From Anaerocolumna aminovalerica (GTDB lineage Bacteria; Bacillota; Clostridia; Lachnospirales; Lachnospiraceae), in NCBI RefSeq assembly GCF_900115365.1, contig NZ_FOWD01000025.1:1-60045 (forward strand): a stretch of DNA of 60,045 bases, read 5' to 3'. Numbering within the stretch: the stretch's first letter is position 1; each line of letters begins with the position of its first letter. The position numbers and the translations under genes are program-made. The notes below the pieces were generated by a model that saw only the letters and a list, made by a program, of their open reading frames with translations, did not search any database and was not told where the DNA came from. Shown here piece by piece: positions 17,673 to 27,172 of the stretch.

Positions 17673-19037
17673 ATGATCAATATTAATGAAGTCTATGAAA
17701 CCAATAAAATGATTGAACAGGAGAATCTGGACGTTAGAACCATTACTTTGGGTATAAGTCTGCTAGACTGTGCGGATAATAATCTGGACGAATTAAATAG
17801 AAAAATTTATGATAAGATTACAACGGTTGCAAAAAATTTGGTTGCAACAGGTAAATCCATTGAAAGAGAGTACGGTATTCCCATTGTAAATAAAAGAATT
17901 TCTGTGACCCCCATTGCTTTGATTGGGGCTTCTTCCTGCAAATGCCCGGAAGATTACGTTAAAATAGCGGAAACTTTAGACAGAGCGGCACAAACCGTAG
18001 GTGTTAATTTTATCGGCGGCTATTCTGCTCTTGTATCCAAAGGAATGACAGAAAGTGATGAAAATTTAATTCGTTCCATTCCCCAGGCTTTAGCAATTAC
18101 TGAGAGAGTTTGCAGTTCTGTTAACGTAGGCTCAACAAAAACGGGTATTAACATGGATGCAGTAAAATTACTTGGTGAAATTATATTAGAAACGGCAGAA
18201 AGAACAAAGGAGAGAGATTCCTTAGGCTGTGCCAAATTAGTAGTATTTTGCAACGCTCCTGATGATAATCCCTTTATGGCCGGTGCCTTTCATGGTGTAA
18301 CAGAAGCGGATGCTATAATTAATGTTGGTGTCAGCGGACCAGGAGTTGTAAAGACTGCTTTACAAGAAATTCGAGGTGCTGATTTTGAAACTCTTTGTGA
18401 AACCATAAAGAAAACTGCATTCAAAATAACCAGAGTGGGACAACTGGTGGCACAGGAAGCATCTAAAAGAATGAATATACCATTTGGTATTATTGATTTA
18501 TCCTTGGCACCTACTCCTGCAGTTGGAGACAGTATTGCTGAGATCTTTGAAGAAATGGGCTTAGAATATGCAGGAGCTCCGGGAACTACGGCAGCATTGG
18601 CATTATTAAATGACCAGGTTAAAAAAGGCGGTGTTATGGCTTCTTCTTATGTTGGCGGCTTAAGCGGTGCATTTATACCTGTCAGTGAAGATCAGGGTAT
18701 GATCAATGCTGTAAGTGCAGGAGCCCTTACTCTCGAAAAATTAGAAGCAATGACCTGTGTATGTTCCGTTGGACTTGATATGATAGCCATACCGGGAGAT
18801 ACCAAAGCAACTACCATATCCGGAATTATCGCTGATGAAATGGCCATTGGTATGGTAAATCAAAAGACTACAGCAGCAAGGCTAATACCTGTAATAGGAA
18901 AAACAGTAGGAGATAGAGCGGAATTCGGCGGATTATTGGGATATGCCCCAGTTATGCCGGTAAATCAGTTTAGCTGTGATGCATTCATTAACCGGGGAGG
19001 AAGAATTCCTGCACCTATTCACAGCTTTAAAAATTAG
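17673..19037 (+). CDS. PFL family protein, UPF0210 (DUF711)
   Basis: This 454-residue protein is of the UPF0210 family, recognisable by [42 protein letters not shown] and the C-terminal [15 protein letters not shown]. The family resembles pyruvate formate-lyase in fold, but the radical glycine and cysteine machinery is not established and no reaction is known. The ATG at 17673 follows AAAGGTG; a GTG at 17661 is possible but lies on that site. It pairs with the upstream ACT protein. Confidence 0.88.
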   Translation: MININEVYETNKMIEQENLDVRTITLGISLLDCADNNLDELNRKIYDKITTVAKNLVATGKSIEREYGIPIVNKRISVTPIALIGASSCKCPEDYVKIAETLDRAAQTVGVNFIGGYSALVSKGMTESDENLIRSIPQALAITERVCSSVNVGSTKTGINMDAVKLLGEIILETAERTKERDSLGCAKLVVFCNAPDDNPFMAGAFHGVTEADAIINVGVSGPGVVKTALQEIRGADFETLCETIKKTAFKITRVGQLVAQEASKRMNIPFGIIDLSLAPTPAVGDSIAEIFEEMGLEYAGAPGTTAALALLNDQVKKGGVMASSYVGGLSGAFIPVSEDQGMINAVSAGALTLEKLEAMTCVCSVGLDMIAIPGDTKATTISGIIADEMAIGMVNQKTTAARLIPVIGKTVGDRAEFGGLLGYAPVMPVNQFSCDAFINRGGRIPAPIHSFKN

Positions 19038-19076
19038 TTATAGATTAGAAATTTAATAAAAAGCGAGGTAAAATTT

Positions 19077-20528
19077 ATGAATCAAAAATTAAAGGAACTG
19101 GATTATAAAAAAATATTTCACTATTTTAGTGAAATATCAGCAATACCAAGAGGTTCTAAAAATAATACTGCTATAAGTAATTATCTGGCTGAGTTTGCAA
19201 AGGAAAGAGGCCTGGAATACATTCAGGATGAATATGAAAATGTGGTGATTATTAAAGAAGCTTCTAAAGGTTATGAGAATGCTCCTGTTGTTATGATTCA
19301 AGGACATATGGATATGGTATGTGAGAAGACCAATGACAGTACCCATGATTTCTTAACAGAAGGAATTGAACTACTGGTAGATAATGACTATATTCATGCA
19401 GACCGTACCACATTAGGTGCGGACAATGGAATTGCCCTTGCTTATTCTCTTGCATTTTTAGATGATGAAACATTACAGCATCCAAGAATAGAAGCAATCT
19501 TTACAACTGACGAAGAAGTAGGAATGGAAGGTGCAATTGGTTTAGACGTTACACCTTTAAAAGGTAAATATTTAATTAATGTTGACTCAGAGGATGAAGG
19601 TTCTTTACTTATCAGTTCCTCTGGTGGATTAACCGGTACTTGTGAATTGCCGATCAACCGTGTATCCAATAAAGGATTAAAAGTAAAGATTATGATCAGT
19701 GACCTGCAAGGTGGACATTCCGGTGCCGAAATCCATAAGAATAGAACCAATGCCACTAAACTTATGGGAAGGTTACTCTTTGAACTAAGAGAGTATGTAG
19801 GATACGGTTTAATAGAAATGAAGGGCGGACAAAAAGATAATGCCATTCCAAGAGACAGCTTTGCTGAGATTTGCATTAACCCGGAAGATTTAGAGGACTT
19901 TACAAAGGCAATAGAGGATATTTCATTTAAATATAAGAATGAATTAAAGTCCAGCGAACCTTATTTAGCAATTCATGTTCAGAATCTTTCTGAAGGAACT
20001 TTTGAATGCCTTCATCCTACTTCCTTTGAAAAAGTGCTGTTTATGCTTGTGCATACCCCAAATGGAGTACAGGTTATGAGTTCTAACATTCCAGGCTTAG
20101 TAGAAAGTTCTTTGAATTTAGGAATTTTCCATGTGGATGCAGATAAGGCTGTATTCTGCTTCTCTGTTCGTAGTTCTGTAAATAGTTATAAGCAGTATTT
20201 AGCCAGCAGGCTTAATTACATGGCTGGATTCTTAGGGGGAGAGTTCTATGTAAGAGGACAATATCCAGCTTGGGAATATAAGAAAGATTCCAAATTAAGA
20301 GACCATTTATTTAAAGTCTTTGTAGAACAGTATGGATATGAACCAAAGTTAGAAGCCATTCATGCTGGCTTAGAGTGCAGTTTCTTTGCCGAAAAAATTC
20401 AGGATATCGATATTGTTTCCTTGGGACCGGATATGTATGACATCCATACGCCAAAGGAAAAACTAAGTATATCTTCTGCTGTTCGTGTTTATAAATACCT
20501 GGAAAAGGTCATTGAAGGATTAAAATAG
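19077..20528 (+). CDS. pepD: Aminoacyl-histidine dipeptidase (M20 family)
   Basis: This 483-residue metallopeptidase of the PepD type hydrolyses Xaa-His and other dipeptides in the cytoplasm. Metal ligands are visible as GHMDMV (His77, Asp79), TLGADNG (Asp116) and TTDEEVGM (Glu146, Glu147, one of them catalytic). Near the C-terminus HAGLECSFF supplies Glu and YDIHTPKE the last histidine. Length and motif order match the family. The CapA-like gene follows after one base, so they form an operon. Confidence 0.93.
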   Translation: MNQKLKELDYKKIFHYFSEISAIPRGSKNNTAISNYLAEFAKERGLEYIQDEYENVVIIKEASKGYENAPVVMIQGHMDMVCEKTNDSTHDFLTEGIELLVDNDYIHADRTTLGADNGIALAYSLAFLDDETLQHPRIEAIFTTDEEVGMEGAIGLDVTPLKGKYLINVDSEDEGSLLISSSGGLTGTCELPINRVSNKGLKVKIMISDLQGGHSGAEIHKNRTNATKLMGRLLFELREYVGYGLIEMKGGQKDNAIPRDSFAEICINPEDLEDFTKAIEDISFKYKNELKSSEPYLAIHVQNLSEGTFECLHPTSFEKVLFMLVHTPNGVQVMSSNIPGLVESSLNLGIFHVDADKAVFCFSVRSSVNSYKQYLASRLNYMAGFLGGEFYVRGQYPAWEYKKDSKLRDHLFKVFVEQYGYEPKLEAIHAGLECSFFAEKIQDIDIVSLGPDMYDIHTPKEKLSISSAVRVYKYLEKVIEGLK

Positions 20529-20529
20529 T

Positions 20530-21771
20530 ATGAGTAAAAAGAAATTCCACGCTAGGTTACGAACCATAGTGATTATTATTTGCATATTAACAGTAGGCAT
20601 TATTGGTGAATTAATCGCTTATTCTTATGTTAAGATTTCGGATAAAGCCAGGGAAGACTCTTATGTGGAAAAGGACTTGAACAATAGTGATAATAAGGAA
20701 ACCGCAATTAAAGACCCAGACAAGGATACCAATACTGCATCTGAAGAGAATAATAGTGATGAGACGAAAGAGGAAGGCAGGGATTCTGTAAAGGAGAATC
20801 CCTATGAAGATGATAATAATTCCGGTGATAAAAATACAGATGAAATCGTAATGCTGTTTACGGGAGATATCTATTTTTCTGATTTTATTTTAAATCAATA
20901 TAACAAGAAGGGCTTGGATGGAATTCTTTCAGAAAATATTCAGGAAGAATTTCATAATGCCCATATTGTAATGGCAAATGAAGAATTTCCGTTCAGTAAA
21001 AGGGGTTCAAAGGCTAAGGATAAGCAGTTTACTTTCCGGATTGATCCACAATATGTGCAGATTTTTTCGGATATGATGATTAATGTGGTAACTTTAGGCA
21101 ATAATCATGTATTAGATTATGGTACTGAAGCTTTGCTGGATACCTTTAGCACGTTACAAGATGCTAAGATACCATATGTTGGTGCAGGAAACAATTTAAA
21201 AGAAGCACGGGAGACCAAATATTTTGATGTTGGTGAAAAAACCGTTGCCATATTAGGGGCTTCACGGGTGATTCCGGTTACTGAATGGAATGCAGGAGAG
21301 AACAAACCTGGGTTATTTACTACTTATGATCCCACTGCACTGATAGCAGAAATTGAAACTGCCAAATTACAAAGCGATTATGTTATTGTATATGTCCATT
21401 GGGGTATTGAAAAGAAGAATCACCCGGAAGAATATCAGCGTAAAATGGCGAAACAATACATAGATGCAGGTGCAGATCTGGTTGTGGGAAGCCATCCACA
21501 TGTACTGCAAGGCATGGAATATTATAAAGGCAAGCCAATTATTTATAGTTTAGGCAACTTTATGTTTTACAGTAATATTCCACAAACGGCTTTGCTTAAG
21601 GTGACTTTACAAAAAGGGGATTCTGTTAAAACAGAACTTTTACCTGCAAAAGCAGAGAACGGAACCACTTTCATAATAGAAGATACAAAAGAAATTCAAC
21701 AATTTTATAAGTATATGACAGACATATCATATGGCGTAACTTTTGATAAATCAGGTGCCATATCCTATTAG
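20530..21771 (+). CDS. CapA family protein, membrane-anchored
   Basis: The 413-residue protein has an N-terminal membrane anchor (about 9-31) and an acidic, Asn/Asp/Glu-rich linker (about 40-105). A CapA-type metallophosphatase-like domain follows: LFTGDIYFSDF, MANEEFPFS, LGNNHVLDYG, VHWGIEKKNHP, GSHPHVLQGMEYYKGKPI and SLGNF. CapA proteins were named for poly-gamma-glutamate export, but most stand-alone homologues are outside enzymes of unknown substrate. No capBC genes are nearby, so a capsule role is not supported. It starts one base after pepD. Confidence 0.85.
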   Translation: MSKKKFHARLRTIVIIICILTVGIIGELIAYSYVKISDKAREDSYVEKDLNNSDNKETAIKDPDKDTNTASEENNSDETKEEGRDSVKENPYEDDNNSGDKNTDEIVMLFTGDIYFSDFILNQYNKKGLDGILSENIQEEFHNAHIVMANEEFPFSKRGSKAKDKQFTFRIDPQYVQIFSDMMINVVTLGNNHVLDYGTEALLDTFSTLQDAKIPYVGAGNNLKEARETKYFDVGEKTVAILGASRVIPVTEWNAGENKPGLFTTYDPTALIAEIETAKLQSDYVIVYVHWGIEKKNHPEEYQRKMAKQYIDAGADLVVGSHPHVLQGMEYYKGKPIIYSLGNFMFYSNIPQTALLKVTLQKGDSVKTELLPAKAENGTTFIIEDTKEIQQFYKYMTDISYGVTFDKSGAISY

Positions 21772-21791
21772 TCTGTTATTAGCATAATATT

Positions 21792-21822
21792 TTAGGAATT
21801 CCATGGATTTCGGAGTTCCTAA
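21792..21822. terminator. Inverted repeat after the CapA-like gene
   Basis: TTAGGAATTCC (21792-21802) pairs with GGAGTTCCTAA (21812-21822) with one G-U pair. There is no T-run on the plus strand, so it may be a weak terminator or an mRNA 3' end protector. Confidence 0.45.
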
Positions 21823-21849
21823 AAAGTATGAAAAGAATTTTAAAATTAT

Positions 21850-21878
21850 TTTACACAAAGTTAATATTATGCTATAAT
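21850..21878 (+). promoter_or_regulatory. Strong sigma-A promoter with extended -10
   Basis: TTTACA (21850-21855), a 17-base spacer and TGCTATAAT (TG at 21870, TATAAT at 21873-21878) lie about 115 bp before the LCP protein. Confidence 0.8.
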
Positions 21879-21942
21879 ATTTCATGCCAGTATTTGGAAT
21901 ACCTTATAAATACTGAATTATATCAAATCATGGGAGCTAAGT

Positions 21943-21979
21943 TTGAAAGAATTTCATTCTTTCAATGGCTTTGGAAGGA
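21943..21979 (+). promoter_or_regulatory. LCP gene leader hairpin plus ribosome binding site
   Basis: TTGAAAGAAT (21943-21952) pairs perfectly with ATTCTTTCAA (21956-21965), followed by GGAAGGAGCATGGTTAT and the start. Sequence and layout copy the polA and hisB leaders. The long gap (about 14 bases) between GGAG and the ATG at 21994 is common to this leader type. Confidence 0.5.
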
Positions 21980-21993
21980 GCATGGTTATTAGA

Positions 21994-23325
21994 ATGAATA
22001 AAAATGAATGCTGCAGTGAACAAGAAGATAGTTGTGGTAAATGTAAAGAGGATGATGTTAATACAGAAGAGTCAAATATAGAGGAAGATTTTGATTTAAC
22101 TAAGTGGATAGATGAAGCAGTAGATGAGAATGTACCCTTAGACGAAGAACTTGCTTTAGCCCAGGAAGAAGAACAAATCTTAAGTGATATAAGTGCATCC
22201 ATTGGTGAGCAGGTACAGAAAGAAATGGGTGACACAAGAGATGATGTGAAACAAAAGCGAAAGATACCCTTATGGGCTAAAATAGCGGGAGGAACCCTTG
22301 GAACTTTTCTGCTTATTTTTATTTTACTAATTGTTACCCCTGGTGGTAGAAATTTTCTGTGGAATACAGCAGTAGGTATTGCATATAGTCGTATGAAATA
22401 TGATAATGGGGCTGAAACCATACAGCAAACCGTGATAGATGATGTGGAAGAGGATGCACTAAAGAATCAGATTACGGATACACCGGTTTCATGGGATACA
22501 AGACATATTGAGGATGGCCCGAGGCAGGAAGAGGGTGTCATTAATGTATTATTATTAGGGGAAGAAGCCATTGATTCAGGAGGTAGTCGCGGACGTACTG
22601 ACATGGTGATTATTGCGACCATGAATACCAAGGATAAGAAATTAAAATTAACTTCTTTAATGAGAGATTTATTGGTTCAGATTCCTGGCAATAAAGATAA
22701 TAAATTGAATGCAGCCTATGCAATAGGAGGAATCCCTCTATTATATGAAACAATAGAAATAAACTTTGATATAAAACTGGATGGCTATGTAAGAGTAGGA
22801 TTTGATGATTTTGAATCCCTTATAGATAAACTTGGTGGGGTTGACATCACATTAACAGAGGCAGAGGCACGTTATTTAAATACCACTAACTATATTTCAA
22901 AACCCCAATTTCGAAAAGTAGTACCGGGATTACAAACATTAAACGGTAACCAGGCTTTGGGATATTGCCGTGTGCGTTATGTATCAACAAAAGATCATCA
23001 AAGGGATGATTATGGAAGAACTTCAAGACAACGTGTTTTACTAAATGCAATATTTGATAAATATAAATCAAAAAGTTTACCGGAATTATCCTTAATGCTT
23101 TATGATATATTGCCGTTGATATCAACAGATATAACATTGAAAGAATTTGATACTTATTTGAAAGCAGCTGTAAACATGGGCTTAACAGAAATTGAGGATA
23201 TTCGTATACCGGCGGATAATACATTTGAGGAAGGTTATGCCAGAAAGATGGCTGTTTTAATACCAGATTTGGATGCAAATATAAAAGTACTTCATGAATT
23301 TATATTCGGCAGTGTAGAAGAATAA
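21994..23325 (+). CDS. LytR-CpsA-Psr (LCP) family protein
   Basis: A 443-residue type II membrane protein. The N-terminus is acidic and Cys-containing (CCSEQEDSCGKC), a membrane segment lies near 95-116, and the LCP domain follows (NVLLLGEEAID, GRTDMVIIATMNTKDKKLKLTS starts, LMRDLLVQIP, DDFESLIDKLGGVDI, GNQALGYCRVRY, RTSRQRVLLNAI). LCP enzymes attach teichoic acid or capsule polymers to peptidoglycan outside the cell, using conserved Arg and Asp for lipid pyrophosphate. The start at 21994 was chosen by comparison with hisZ and hisB, where the same leader precedes the ATG. A terminator follows. Confidence 0.87.
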   Translation: MNKNECCSEQEDSCGKCKEDDVNTEESNIEEDFDLTKWIDEAVDENVPLDEELALAQEEEQILSDISASIGEQVQKEMGDTRDDVKQKRKIPLWAKIAGGTLGTFLLIFILLIVTPGGRNFLWNTAVGIAYSRMKYDNGAETIQQTVIDDVEEDALKNQITDTPVSWDTRHIEDGPRQEEGVINVLLLGEEAIDSGGSRGRTDMVIIATMNTKDKKLKLTSLMRDLLVQIPGNKDNKLNAAYAIGGIPLLYETIEINFDIKLDGYVRVGFDDFESLIDKLGGVDITLTEAEARYLNTTNYISKPQFRKVVPGLQTLNGNQALGYCRVRYVSTKDHQRDDYGRTSRQRVLLNAIFDKYKSKSLPELSLMLYDILPLISTDITLKEFDTYLKAAVNMGLTEIEDIRIPADNTFEEGYARKMAVLIPDLDANIKVLHEFIFGSVEE

Positions 23326-23330
23326 AACCT

Positions 23331-23370
23331 AGGACTTGCTATACAAACATTATAAGCAAGTCCTTTTTTC
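23331..23370 (+). terminator. Rho-independent terminator after the LCP gene
   Basis: AGGACTTGCT (23331-23340) pairs with AGCAAGTCCT (23355-23364), followed by TTTTTT. Confidence 0.9.
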
Positions 23371-23552
23371 ATGCCGTTTTAATTCAAATATTAAATTAGT
23401 ATACATTCATAACGCTGATCTCTTTTAAAAACTTACTAAAAAGCTTTTTTGATATGTTTTTTCAGAGGTTTTATAATCGGAACAAGTATAAGGTCATATC
23501 TAATTACTATGCACATATAATAAAAAGAAAGCCAATTTTGAAGAAGGTGCAT

Positions 23553-24389
23553 ATGAGAAAATTTAATATACCGGAAGAAAAGAAATACTTTTATTTCTTT
23601 AGTTTTCTTTTATTTATTACTATGCTATATGTTGGTCATTTGCTGAATCAAATTGGCTTGCATATGTATGTCAACCGTATAAATAGTACAAGTATTCAAT
23701 ATGAAGAATTTCGTAAAATGAAGCTGCCTGCTTCCCGGATAAAAAAAGTGAAAAAAGACACTGATAAATTAGAGGACTTAACTATATCTATGTTAATAAA
23801 TGACTATGAGCTATCGGGAAAAAAGAATATGAAAAAAAGGGATATAAAGAAACTGGTTCTTCAAGTAAGCGAAAATAAGACCTATCAGGAGCTAAAGAAA
23901 TATTATTATGAAATACTTAATGATATAAAGTATTTCCCTGTTCCTTTAAAAGAAAACGGTGAACCTTATGTAACCTTTGAGGATTCCTGGTATGCTGACA
24001 GGAATTATGGAGGAGCCAGAAAACACGAAGGTACGGATTTGATTCCAGAATATAATGTTACCGGTCTATATCCCATAATCAGTATAACGGATGGAGTAGT
24101 AGAAAAAATAGGGTGGCTGGAAAAGGGCGGTTATCGGATAGGGATACGTTCTTCTTCAGGTGCTTACTTTTATTATGCCCATCTGGATTCCTATGCTGAG
24201 GGGATAGAAGAAGGAGATGAAATAAAAGCAGGCCAATTACTTGGATTAATGGGGGACAGCGGTTATGGTCCAGAGGGAACAACGGGTATGTTTGCAGTAC
24301 ACCTGCATTTGGGAATATACATAGATACCCCAGCTGGAGAACTCAGTGTAAATCCTTACTATATTCTTTTATATTTACAGTCACAATAA
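23553..24389 (+). CDS. M23 family peptidase, membrane-anchored
   Basis: The 278-residue protein has an N-terminal membrane segment (about 11-31), a Lys-rich helical middle part and a C-terminal LytM/M23 domain. Zinc ligands are His158 and Asp162 (HEGTD) and His252 (HLHLG), with His250 nearby; AHLDSYAEG and GDSGYGPEGTTG are also typical. M23 enzymes cut peptidoglycan cross-bridges. The start at 23553 follows AAGAAGGTG; an upstream in-frame ATG at 23454 lacks a ribosome binding site. It stands between the LCP gene and the second hairpin array. Confidence 0.82.
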   Translation: MRKFNIPEEKKYFYFFSFLLFITMLYVGHLLNQIGLHMYVNRINSTSIQYEEFRKMKLPASRIKKVKKDTDKLEDLTISMLINDYELSGKKNMKKRDIKKLVLQVSENKTYQELKKYYYEILNDIKYFPVPLKENGEPYVTFEDSWYADRNYGGARKHEGTDLIPEYNVTGLYPIISITDGVVEKIGWLEKGGYRIGIRSSSGAYFYYAHLDSYAEGIEEGDEIKAGQLLGLMGDSGYGPEGTTGMFAVHLHLGIYIDTPAGELSVNPYYILLYLQSQ

Positions 24390-24476
24390 AAGAAATTGTA
24401 ATAGTTTCTTAAAATCATTCTGATAATAGTAAGAAAGCATTTGTAAAAAAATTTCCACAAAATAATAGTAATATGA

Positions 24477-24743
24477 TATAATACAAACGGAGTGAGATAA
24501 TTACAAGTTTACTTGTAATTATCGATTGGAGTGCCAAGATCATGAACAGCTTTTATGTTCATGATATAATACAAACGGAGTGAGATAATTACAAGTTTAC
24601 TTGTAATTATCGATTGGAGTGCCAAGATCATGAACAGCTTTATGTTCATGATATAATACAAACGGAGTGAAGAATTTGCAAGCAAGCTTGCAAATTCTGA
24701 GCGTAGTACAAAGATCATGAACACGTTATGCTCATGATATAAT
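24477..24743. repeat. Array of three 87-88-bp units with covarying hairpins (array 2)
   Basis: TATAAT boxes at 24477, 24565, 24652 and 24738 mark the period. Units share ACAAACGGAGTGA, GATTGGAGTGCCAAG and ATGAACA...TGTTCAT flanks with array 1. The internal stems are perfect and differ from array 1: GATAATTACAAG with CTTGTAATTATC in units 1 (24496-24507/24512-24523) and 2 (24584-24595/24600-24611), and GAATTTGCAAG with CTTGCAAATTC in unit 3 (24672-24682/24687-24697). The third unit has drifted (GAGCGTAGTACAAAG). The array lies between the M23 gene and relQ. Confidence 0.88.
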
Positions 24744-24858
24744 AAACAGGGTAATGGATTCTTAATTTATATAGCAGAATTCATTCATAAGATTTTGTAC
24801 GAAGAAAAAGACAGAAAACTTCGGCAGAAAAAATAAATGGGGACAGGAGAGAAATTGT

Positions 24859-25662
24859 ATGGAAATTCAGTTATGGAGAGAAATATTAGATCCCTATGTT
24901 TTAGCAGTTGATGAATTGGTAGTTAAGTTCAATCACATTATTGATGAATATCGGAAAATGGGTGATTATTCACCAATTGAACAAGTAAATGGAAGAGTGA
25001 AAACCATATCAAGTATTTTAGAAAAAGCACAGAAAAAAAATATTGCCTTAGACAATATGGAAGAAGAAATTGAAGATATCGCAGGAATTCGAATTATCTG
25101 CCAATTTGTAGAAGATATAAACAAAGTAGTGGAAATCATTAAAAAAAGAACGGATATGACTGTAAAAAGTGAAAAAGACTACATTGCCCATATGAAATCC
25201 AGTGGATACAGAAGTTATCATTTGATAATCTATTACAATGTTCAAACTCTAACAGGTACCAAGCAAATTCAAGCAGAGATTCAGATCCGCACCTTAGCCA
25301 TGAACTTTTGGGCAACCATTGAACATTCCCTTCAGTATAAATACAAACATAATATGCCGGAACATATCCGAAACAGACTTTCACGTGCAGCAGATGCCAT
25401 AATCGCATTGGATGCCGAAATGTCACAGATCCGCGGTGAAATTATGGATGCGCAAAATTCATTTAAGATAAAAGCAAATACCGTTTCGGATATATTGACC
25501 AATATACAAAATCTATATAAAGTAGCAAATAAGAGGGAAGTTCTTAAGATTCAAGATGAATTTTATAAAATTTATGAGACCGGGGATTTAGAACAACTGG
25601 AACGTTTTAGTAAGGAACTGGACGTGATATCAGAAGGATACCGGGCTCAGAGTTTAAGATAA
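24859..25662 (+). CDS. relQ: Small alarmone synthetase, RelQ/YjbM type
   Basis: This 267-residue protein has a single RelA/SpoT synthetase domain. Motifs are GRVKTISSILEK, IEDIAGIRIIC, DYIAHMKSSGYRSYHLII and EIQIRTLAMNFWATIEHSLQYK. The HD hydrolase and C-terminal regulatory domains of long Rel are absent, so it makes (p)ppGpp-type alarmones without degrading them. Helices fill the C-terminus, where RelQ proteins form tetramers. GGAGAG precedes the ATG. The second hairpin array lies directly upstream and may affect its expression. Confidence 0.88.
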   Translation: MEIQLWREILDPYVLAVDELVVKFNHIIDEYRKMGDYSPIEQVNGRVKTISSILEKAQKKNIALDNMEEEIEDIAGIRIICQFVEDINKVVEIIKKRTDMTVKSEKDYIAHMKSSGYRSYHLIIYYNVQTLTGTKQIQAEIQIRTLAMNFWATIEHSLQYKYKHNMPEHIRNRLSRAADAIIALDAEMSQIRGEIMDAQNSFKIKANTVSDILTNIQNLYKVANKREVLKIQDEFYKIYETGDLEQLERFSKELDVISEGYRAQSLR

Positions 25663-25682
25663 ATGTAATACAGGTTATCATT

Positions 25683-25719
25683 CTTAACGCAATTTCAGCT
25701 TTGCTGAATTTGTGTTAAG
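25683..25719. repeat. 16-bp hairpin between relQ and the RNA methyltransferase
   Basis: The arms 25683-25698 and 25704-25719 pair over 16 positions with one mismatch and one G-U pair around CTTTG. The descending arm CTGAATTTGTG resembles arms of the leader hairpins before hisG and hisIE. No T-run follows, so it is not a standard terminator. Confidence 0.5.
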
Positions 25720-25756
25720 GATAGTAAAAAACAGCTAACAGAATTAAGGAGACTTT

Positions 25757-27145
25757 ATGATATTACCTAAGCTTTTTGAAGAGCGTATGAAGAACCTGCT
25801 AAAGGATGAATATACATATTTTCTTCATTCTTATGATCAGAAACATTACAGCGGACTTCGTGTGAATACATTAAAAATAACACCAGAAGAATTTGAAAAT
25901 ATTTGTCCTTTTAAAATCACAAGGATACCTTGGATTGAGAACGGTTATTATTATAGCGGAAATGAGCAACCAGCAAGACATCCCTATTATCATGCTGGCT
26001 TATATTATATTCAGGAACCCAGCGCTATGACACCGGCCAATTTACTTCCTATAGAACCGGGTGATAAAGTATTGGACTTATGCGCTGCCCCGGGAGGGAA
26101 AAGTACGGAACTAGCTGCAAAACTAAAAGGAGAAGGCCTTTTGGTAGCCAATGATATCAGTAATTCAAGGGCGAAAGCTTTGCTTAAGAATATTGAATTA
26201 TTTGGTGTCCCTAATGCAGTCATTGTCAGTGAAACACCTGCCAAATTAGCTAATTATTTTGAAGGTTACTTTGATAAAATATTAGTAGATGCACCTTGTT
26301 CCGGAGAAGGGATGTTCCGGAAGAGTCCTTCCATTATGAAAAACTGGGAACAGTACGGCGTAGATTATTACAATAAATTACAAAAAGAGATTATACTTTT
26401 TGCAGCAAAAATGTTAAGACCCGGCGGAAAGATGCTTTACTCCACCTGTACCTTTTCACCAGAGGAGAACGAAGGAACTATTAAGTATTTATTAGAAAAT
26501 TGTCCCGAATTTCATGTTTTGAATCCAATAGAACATAAGACGAATAAAGAAAAAGTATCCTACGAAGGGTTTTCATATGGAAAGCCAGAATGGGTGGATG
26601 GCACTGAAGAATTAAAGAACTGTATACGTTTATGGCCTCATAAGATTCATGGAGAAGGGCATTTTATTACTCTTCTAGAAAAGTATTCTTCACAGGAAAA
26701 AGATTCTTCCATCGGTAAAATAAATCATGGAAGCTTATCAGGGGAAGCAGATGAATTTATGAGCCATTTAAATATAGAATGGGATCCCAAGCAAATTGAC
26801 ATCCGTGAGGACAAGTTGTATTTATATCCAAAAGAACTTCCTGCAATAAAAGGTTTAAGAATTATGAGGCCTGGGTTATTCCTTGGTGAGATGAAGAAGA
26901 ACCGTTTTGAGCCAAGTCAGGCTTTGGCAAGTTCACTTAAAATCAGTGAGTATAATCAAACCATTAACTTATCGGCAGAGGATCCTGACACCATAAAATA
27001 TTTAAAATGTGAAACTATAGAAGTGTCCGGAGATTATAAAGATGGTTGGCAGCTTATATGTGTTGATGGATATCCTCTCGGATGGGGTAAACTTACCGGA
27101 CAAACTTTGAAAAATAAATATCTTCCTGGTTGGAGATGGATGTAA
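25757..27145 (+). CDS. RsmB/NOP-family RNA m5C methyltransferase (RsmF-like)
   Basis: The 462-residue protein has an N-terminal RNA-binding part and a SAM-dependent methyltransferase core with VLDLCAAPGGKSTELA. The two family cysteines are present: Cys181 in DAPCSGEGMFRK and Cys231 in YSTCTFSPEENE. A C-terminal PUA-like tail follows, with LRIMRPGLFLGEMKKNRFEPS as in RsmF. These enzymes make 5-methylcytosine in rRNA; the target base is not predictable here. A pseudouridine synthase follows within 30 bases, so it is an RNA-modification operon. Confidence 0.87.
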   Translation: MILPKLFEERMKNLLKDEYTYFLHSYDQKHYSGLRVNTLKITPEEFENICPFKITRIPWIENGYYYSGNEQPARHPYYHAGLYYIQEPSAMTPANLLPIEPGDKVLDLCAAPGGKSTELAAKLKGEGLLVANDISNSRAKALLKNIELFGVPNAVIVSETPAKLANYFEGYFDKILVDAPCSGEGMFRKSPSIMKNWEQYGVDYYNKLQKEIILFAAKMLRPGGKMLYSTCTFSPEENEGTIKYLLENCPEFHVLNPIEHKTNKEKVSYEGFSYGKPEWVDGTEELKNCIRLWPHKIHGEGHFITLLEKYSSQEKDSSIGKINHGSLSGEADEFMSHLNIEWDPKQIDIREDKLYLYPKELPAIKGLRIMRPGLFLGEMKKNRFEPSQALASSLKISEYNQTINLSAEDPDTIKYLKCETIEVSGDYKDGWQLICVDGYPLGWGKLTGQTLKNKYLPGWRWM

Positions 27146-27172
27146 TGAAGTAAATTGAAAGGATACAGGTGA

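Noticed and set aside
24509-24724. 71-codon open frame on the minus strand over array 2
   Set aside because: It is produced by the same repeats, with no ribosome binding site and no family match.
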